Positions 59,869 through 64,000 of a stretch of 64,000 nucleotides of DNA are shown piece by piece (within the stretch, counting starts at the first letter, position 1; every line of letters begins with the position of its first letter). Position numbers and translations under genes: made by a program. Below the pieces are notes generated by a model that made no database searches, was not told the origin of the DNA, and worked only from the letters and a program-made list of their open reading frames with translations. The stretch is from Synechococcus sp. CBW1107 (GTDB lineage: Bacteria > Cyanobacteriota > Cyanobacteriia > PCC-6307 > Cyanobiaceae): assembly GCF_015841355.1 (NCBI RefSeq), contig NZ_CP064908.1:2728001-2792000 (forward strand), read 5' to 3'.

Positions 59869-60261
59869 ATGGTTCGAGGTCTGATGGCTTCCGCGGCTCG
59901 CCTTCTCAAGGCCGTCGCCACCTCCGCCCTGGTCGGGGCCCTGCTGGTGCTGGTGAGCGTCAGCATCGTGCAGCCGGCCGCAGCCGCCACCGTTGAGGTG
60001 AAACTCGGCACCGACGCCGGCATGCTGGCCTTCGAGCCCAGTGTGGTCACGATCAGCAAGGGCGACACGGTCCACTTCGTCAACAACAAGCTGGCCCCCC
60101 ACAACGCCGTCTTCGATGGCCACGAGGAGCTCAGCCACACCACCCTGGCCTTCGCTCCCGGGGAGAGCTGGGATGAGACCTTCGATGAGGCCGGCAGCTA
60201 CGACTACTGGTGCGAGCCCCACCGCGGAGCCGGCATGGTCGGCAAGGTGATCGTCGAGTGA
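59869..60261 (+). CDS. petE: Plastocyanin precursor
   Basis: 130 residues from ATG 59869 (another ATG lies 15 nt on). A signal peptide ends about QPAAA (residue 40). The mature protein carries all type I copper ligands: His in [10 protein letters not shown], then Cys, His and Met in [14 protein letters not shown]. It moves electrons from cytochrome b6f to photosystem I in the thylakoid lumen when copper is available. Its alternative, cytochrome c6, is encoded next on the same strand. Confidence 0.97.
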   Translation: MVRGLMASAARLLKAVATSALVGALLVLVSVSIVQPAAAATVEVKLGTDAGMLAFEPSVVTISKGDTVHFVNNKLAPHNAVFDGHEELSHTTLAFAPGESWDETFDEAGSYDYWCEPHRGAGMVGKVIVE

Positions 60262-60301
60262 ACCCCGTCGGGGCTCGGTAACGACATTGTTTCGATCCGC
60301 T

Positions 60302-60330
60302 CCCGCCGCCGGCTCCGATCCGGTGGCGGG
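60302..60330 (+). terminator. Strong hairpin between petE and petJ, possible terminator/attenuator
   Basis: An 11-bp stem (CCCGCCGCCGG / CCGGTGGCGGG, one G-U pair) with a 7-nt loop. Six nt later comes TATTTTTG. It could end petE transcripts or form the 5' leader of petJ mRNA. Confidence 0.5.
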
Positions 60331-60374
60331 ACTCTATTTTTGACTGGTTGCCCGCTCCATTGCTCGCCTCCCTG

Positions 60375-60716
60375 ATGCGTCGCCTGCTTTCATTCTTCGC
60401 CGTCTGCCTGGCACTGCTGCTGGGAGCCGCCCCCAGTTTTGCCGCCGACGCTGCCCACGGCGGCCAGCTCTTCTCCGCCAACTGCGCCGCCTGCCACATG
60501 GGCGGCGGCAATGTGGTGAACGCCGAGCGCACGCTCAAGGCCGACGCTCTGGAGGCCTATCTGGCCAACTACAGCAGTGACCATGAGGCGGCCATCGCCA
60601 TGCAGGTCACCAACGGCAAGAACGCCATGCCCGCCTTCGCCGGCAAGCTCACCGACAGTGACATCGCCGATGTGGCCGCCTACGTCGAGGAAATGGCGGC
60701 CAAGGGCTGGGCCTGA
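60375..60716 (+). CDS. petJ: Cytochrome c6 precursor
   Basis: 113 residues from ATG 60375 (MRRLLSFFAVCLALLLG); an in-frame TTG lies 27 nt upstream. The signal peptide is cut about SFAAD (residue 24). The haem site is CAACH, and the axial Met is in NAMPAFAGKL. It is a lumenal carrier that replaces plastocyanin under copper limitation. A terminator follows. Placing it next to petE would let one copper-responsive system control both. Confidence 0.96.
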   Translation: MRRLLSFFAVCLALLLGAAPSFAADAAHGGQLFSANCAACHMGGGNVVNAERTLKADALEAYLANYSSDHEAAIAMQVTNGKNAMPAFAGKLTDSDIADVAAYVEEMAAKGWA

Positions 60717-60807
60717 GGTTCTGAGGCTCTGAGGCCCACGGTCTGAGGCCCCTTCATTGATCCAGACGCCGAGCGGCCTGCTCCTGCCACGGCGTCGGTC
60801 ATCACCC

Positions 60808-60834
60808 ACCACCCCTGCCAGGGGTGGTTTTTTT
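60808..60834 (+). terminator. Rho-independent terminator after petJ
   Basis: ACCACCCCT, GCC loop, AGGGGTGGT, then a run of T (seven in all). It lies 92 nt past the petJ stop. Confidence 0.85.
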
Positions 60835-60906
60835 GTGCTTTGTGTGCAGTTCCTGGCCAGGCGGTGGTGGCGGAGCGATGGTGACCATGTCCGATGAAGC
60901 AGTGGG

Positions 60907-61197
60907 ATGTCCCTGGACCATCTGCGGCGGCTGGTGGCCGACGCCGAGCGCCAACCCAGGCTCAGGGCCCTGCTGCGCCAGGGTGACCACGAGCAGCCCT
61001 GGCAGCGGCTGATCGAGCAGGCCAGGGCCCTGGGCTACGCGATCGAGTGGGCCGACCTGGAGCGCGCCAGTGCCGCGGAGGCGGCCTCCCGCTTCCTGGA
61101 GCGGTCGCGGATCGCCCCTGTGGCCGATCTGCTCAGCTCGGTGACCGGACGGAAGCCTCAGCTGAGCTCGCGGCGCCTGGCGAGCACGTCGAGGTAA
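60907..61197 (+). CDS. Nif11-like domain protein without leader cleavage motif
   Basis: 96 residues. The first 65 match the Nif11-like pattern of short helices: LRRLVADAERQPRLRALLRQ, LIEQARALGYAIEWADLERA. Nif11 domains occur as leaders of lanthipeptide precursors, but here there is no double-Gly cleavage site and no Cys-rich core. It is therefore more likely a stand-alone small protein. Its 3' end overlaps the convergent gene by 40 nt. Confidence 0.6.
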   Translation: MSLDHLRRLVADAERQPRLRALLRQGDHEQPWQRLIEQARALGYAIEWADLERASAAEAASRFLERSRIAPVADLLSSVTGRKPQLSSRRLASTSR

Positions 61198-61364
61198 AGG
61201 TCTTCGGGCACGTCGCGGATGTCGTACTCGCTGGGCAGCACCCCATGGGCGTGGCGGTGCACCACCAGCCAGCAGTTGCGCTCCGGATCCTTGCTGGTGC
61301 CCTCGAAATCACGGGATTCGTGCGCGAGTCGCAGCACCAGGGCATCCCTGTCCTCGTTGCTCAT
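61158..61364 (-). CDS. Small conserved-looking hypothetical protein
   Basis: 68 residues (MSNEDRDALVLRLAHESRDF ...). It is charged and soluble, with WLVVHRHAHGVLPSEYDI and an amphipathic end VPEDLYLDVLARRREL. No family was recognised. The start codon ATG 61364 and residue pattern look like a real short gene rather than a shadow frame. It overlaps the tail of the Nif11-like gene on the other strand. Confidence 0.55.
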   Translation of the reverse strand: MSNEDRDALVLRLAHESRDFEGTSKDPERNCWLVVHRHAHGVLPSEYDIRDVPEDLYLDVLARRRELS

Positions 61365-61400
61365 CCCTACCCTGGGCCCGTGGCCTGACGCCGCGTCATC

Positions 61401-61751
61401 ATGGCAACTCCAGTTCTGAACGGACCGCTCGCCAGGTTCGGACCGCCGGCGAGCAGACCAAGCCTGGTGAGCCTCCTGGCCACTCTGCCCCTGATGCTCG
61501 GCGCTCCAGTTTCCGCCCAGCCCCAGCCCCTGGCGGTGCCGCCCCTGTCCAGCGCGCCCTGGGTGCCGGGGGCCTCCTGCCCGCTGCTGGTCCCCCTGAG
61601 CGACTCCGTGCTGCAGCCGCTGAGGATCGAGCCGCGGCAGGTGCCTCGCAAGAACGCCGGCGGCTGCCTGTCGGCGGCCGATGCGCTCTACAGCGCCGAC
61701 GGCTGCCCGCTCAGGCTCTGCCCGCGGGCGGTGCCGAGCCTCGACCTCTGA
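61401..61751 (+). CDS. Exported small hypothetical protein
   Basis: 116 residues. The signal peptide has a hydrophobic core LVSLLATLPLMLGAPVSAQ, cut about residue 41. The mature region of about 75 residues is Pro-rich and has four cysteines (GASCPLL, GGCLSAAD, DGCPLRLCPR), suggesting disulfides. No family was recognised. It ends 31 nt before the stop of the convergent secreted-protein gene. Confidence 0.5.
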   Translation: MATPVLNGPLARFGPPASRPSLVSLLATLPLMLGAPVSAQPQPLAVPPLSSAPWVPGASCPLLVPLSDSVLQPLRIEPRQVPRKNAGGCLSAADALYSADGCPLRLCPRAVPSLDL

Positions 61752-61782
61752 AGCGCGGGCGCGGGTCGCGTCCTCCGCTCCC

Positions 61783-62256
61783 TCAGCGGCAGCCGAACAC
61801 CGAGATGGTGTAGCTGAACCCCGTGGCGTTGGCGTTGTAGCCCGAGCCCACCTTGACGTTCACCTGGCTCACCAGTTTGCCGGAGGGGGGATAGAAGGGT
61901 CCGAACTGGCGGAACTGGCCGGGCCGGGCGTCGAGCGTTTCGTTCACCACCTGCAGGTTGGTGCCATCGCTGAACTTGAGATAGGCCTGGATGGGGTAGG
62001 GGCCGCGCTCGCTGGAGTTGGACTTGAAGTTCACCTTGTAACTGGAGAAGGCCCGGTTCACGGTGAAGTCGGTGTTGAAGTTGGTGCGGCCGAAGGGAAA
62101 CACCAGGGGACCGTTCAGCTGGATCGACTTGCTGACGCTGGTGCCTCCCCCCACGGCCGGCAAGTAGGTGCAGCTGGCGGCCGCAGCGCCGGGGGCCAGG
62201 CCGGCTGACAGCAGGGTGAGGGCCGCGAGCGCGACGAGAGAACGGGTCCTGGGCAT
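61783..62256 (-). CDS. Exported beta-rich hypothetical protein
   Basis: 157 residues from ATG 62256 (MPRTRSLVALAALTLLSAG); the frame is open further upstream to 62337. The signal peptide is cut about AAAAS (residue 27). The mature protein shows alternating strand patterns (FPFGRTNFNTDFTVNRAF, YKVNFKSNSS, VNVKVGSGYNANATG) consistent with a beta-sandwich. Two cysteines lie at its very ends (SCTYL and FGCR) and could form a closing disulfide. No family was recognised. Confidence 0.6.
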   Translation of the reverse strand: MPRTRSLVALAALTLLSAGLAPGAAAASCTYLPAVGGGTSVSKSIQLNGPLVFPFGRTNFNTDFTVNRAFSSYKVNFKSNSSERGPYPIQAYLKFSDGTNLQVVNETLDARPGQFRQFGPFYPPSGKLVSQVNVKVGSGYNANATGFSYTISVFGCR

Positions 62257-62406
62257 CGGGCGAGGGCGTGGCAAGGGCTCGACGTTACGAACCGGCCCGA
62301 GCCGCCGTTCGGTTGATTCGCCAAATGTTTCGGGCACCCCATCCTGTGCTGGTGGTGGGGTCGTTCATAGCCTTCCTTCAACGACCCATCCAAGCGGAGA
62401 TCCTCC

Positions 62407-64000
62407 ATGCACCCCACCGCCGAAGCGTTCACCGAGAAGGCCTGGGCCGCGATCGTGGCCTCGCAGCAGCTGGCCAAGCAGCGCCGGCAGCAACAGCTGG
62501 AGAGTGAGCATCTCTTCGCCAGCCTGATCAGCCAGCCCGGACTGGCCACCCGCATCCTCGAGAAGGCCGGCGTCGATGTGGCGGCCCTGAACCAGTCGGT
62601 GGAGTCGTACCTCGCGAGCCAGCCCAGCCTGGGCGCCGCGCCGGAGAACGTGTTCCTGGGCAAGGGCCTCAATGAGGTGCTCGATCAGGCCGAACAGCTG
62701 AAGGCGACCTATGGCGACAGCTTCATCTCGATCGAGCACCTGCTGCTGGCCCTGGCGATCGACGACCGCTGCGGCAAGCGGCTGCTCTCGCAGGCCGGCA
62801 CCAACGCTGACAAACTCAAGGACGCCGTCCAAGCCGTGCGCGGCAATCAGACCGTGACCGATCAGAACCCCGAAGGCACCTACGAATCCCTCGAGAAGTA
62901 CGGCCGCGATCTCACCCAGGCGGCCCGCGACGGCAAGCTGGATCCGGTGATCGGCCGCGACGAGGAGATCCGCCGCACGATCCAGATCCTCAGCCGCCGC
63001 ACCAAGAACAACCCGGTGCTGATCGGTGAACCCGGCGTGGGCAAGACCGCGATCGTGGAGGGCCTGGCCCAGCGCATCGTCAACGGTGACGTGCCCCAGG
63101 CGCTGCAGAACCGCCAGCTGATCGCCCTCGACATGGGCGCGCTGATCGCCGGCGCCAAGTACCGCGGTGAGTTCGAGGAGCGGCTCAAGGCCGTGCTCAA
63201 GGAGGTGACCTCCAGCGAAGGGCAGATCGTGCTGTTCATCGACGAGATCCACACCGTGGTGGGGGCCGGCGCCGCCGGCGGTTCGATGGATGCCAGCAAT
63301 CTGCTCAAGCCGATGCTGGCGCGAGGCGAACTGCGCTGCATCGGGGCCACCACCCTCGATGAGCACCGCCAGCACATCGAGAAGGATCCCGCCCTGGAGC
63401 GCCGCTTCCAGCAGGTGTTCGTGGATCAGCCCACCGTGGAGGACACGATCTCGATCCTGCGGGGTCTCAAGGAGCGCTATGAGGTGCACCACGGCGTGCG
63501 CATCGCCGACAACGCCCTGGTGGCGGCGGCGGTGCTCTCCAGCCGCTACATCGCCGATCGCTTCCTGCCCGACAAGGCTATCGATCTGATGGATGAATCG
63601 GCGGCGCGCCTGAAGATGGTGATCACCTCCAAGCCGGAGGCGATCGATGAACTCGACCGCCGCATCCTGCAGCTGGAGATGGAGAAACTCTCCCTGGGCC
63701 GCGAATCCGATGCCGCCAGCAAGGACCGCCTGGAGCGGCTGGAGAAGGAGCTGGCCGATCTGAGCGAGCAGCAGAGCACCCTCAATGCCCAGTGGCAGCA
63801 GGAGAAGGGGGCGATCGATCAGCTCAGCGCCATCAAGGAGGAGATCGAGCAGGTGCAGCTGCAGGTGGAGCAGGCCAAGCGTCAGTACGACCTCAACAAG
63901 GCCGCGGAACTGGAGTACGGCACCCTGGCGGACCTGCACAAGAAGCTGGCCGTCAAGGAAGCCGAACTGAACGCGGGTGATGGCGAGAAGACCCTGCTGC
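62407..64000 (+). CDS. clpB: ClpB chaperone, 3' part outside window
   Basis: First 531 codons of an AAA+ disaggregase. Two Clp N repeats (about 7-150) are followed by NBD1 with Walker [14 protein letters not shown] (about 204-216), Walker [15 protein letters not shown] and the Arg finger region ERRFQQVF. The coiled-coil middle domain starts at about 410 ([20 protein letters not shown]) and is running at the window edge. NBD2 is not in view. ClpB works with DnaK to recover aggregated proteins. The M domain separates it from ClpC, which lacks the long coil. Confidence 0.95.
   Translation, partial: MHPTAEAFTEKAWAAIVASQQLAKQRRQQQLESEHLFASLISQPGLATRILEKAGVDVAALNQSVESYLASQPSLGAAPENVFLGKGLNEVLDQAEQLKATYGDSFISIEHLLLALAIDDRCGKRLLSQAGTNADKLKDAVQAVRGNQTVTDQNPEGTYESLEKYGRDLTQAARDGKLDPVIGRDEEIRRTIQILSRRTKNNPVLIGEPGVGKTAIVEGLAQRIVNGDVPQALQNRQLIALDMGALIAGAKYRGEFEERLKAVLKEVTSSEGQIVLFIDEIHTVVGAGAAGGSMDASNLLKPMLARGELRCIGATTLDEHRQHIEKDPALERRFQQVFVDQPTVEDTISILRGLKERYEVHHGVRIADNALVAAAVLSSRYIADRFLPDKAIDLMDESAARLKMVITSKPEAIDELDRRILQLEMEKLSLGRESDAASKDRLERLEKELADLSEQQSTLNAQWQQEKGAIDQLSAIKEEIEQVQLQVEQAKRQYDLNKAAELEYGTLADLHKKLAVKEAELNAGDGEKTLL

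Overview
The window comes from a small, high-GC unicellular cyanobacterium of the Synechococcus/Cyanobium (picocyanobacterial) lineage. The evidence is psbA, an NDH-1 subunit gene (ndhD), plastocyanin and cytochrome c6, the phylloquinone genes menB/menD, cyanobacterial families of unknown function (Ycf51, DUF760, DUF2605, DUF4336, DUF4332), a threonyl-tRNA synthetase without its TGS domain, and a base composition that looks close to two-thirds G+C. No rRNA, tRNA, CRISPR array or complete insertion sequence was recognised. Most of the DNA is tightly packed housekeeping sequence with 1-4 nt stop/start overlaps.

Layout. 1-2.1 kb: a cobalamin riboswitch reading leftward into hupE and cobW (the latter cut by the window edge), then a lumenal pentapeptide protein. 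2.1-10.9 kb: upp, aroA, an MnmC-type tRNA methyltransferase and glmU on +; murF, a membrane protein, glgA and an L,D-transpeptidase on -. 11.0-21.2 kb: an accessory island. It holds a type I restriction-modification operon read leftward (hsdM, a TIGR02391/Ymh gene, hsdS, an AlbA_2/Schlafen-like ATPase gene, hsdR). Its left edge adjoins a GAF protein whose GGDEF part is broken. Its right edge carries a decayed copy of the menB 3' end. 21.2-30.6 kb: menB/menD, lepB, DUF760, then a manganese/zinc ABC importer with a DUF4336 gene directly downstream of psbA. 30.6-46.3 kb: a DUF697 pseudo-GTPase-like protein, trpS, a lambda-endolysin-like secreted enzyme, thrS-glk, thrB, ndhD, prlC, folB and proA. 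46.3-55.4 kb: a ROK sugar kinase, a 1514-residue TamB-like protein, ycf51-DUF4332, and secreted or hydrolase genes. 55.4-64 kb: glgB, hemE, an epimerase, petE and petJ, small unknown genes, and the 5' part of clpB.

Themes. Glycogen and glucose metabolism recurs (glgA, glgB, glk, ROK kinase). So does envelope synthesis (glmU, murF, L,D-transpeptidase, endolysin, TamB-like). Photosynthetic electron transport and its metals also cluster (psbA next to a Mn importer; Cu-plastocyanin next to haem cytochrome c6; B12-controlled HupE/CobW). The least ordinary region is the R-M island with two embedded accessory genes and recombination scars at both ends. Several upstream regions carry unusual repeats or palindromes (psbA, hsdR, the endolysin gene, petE-petJ).
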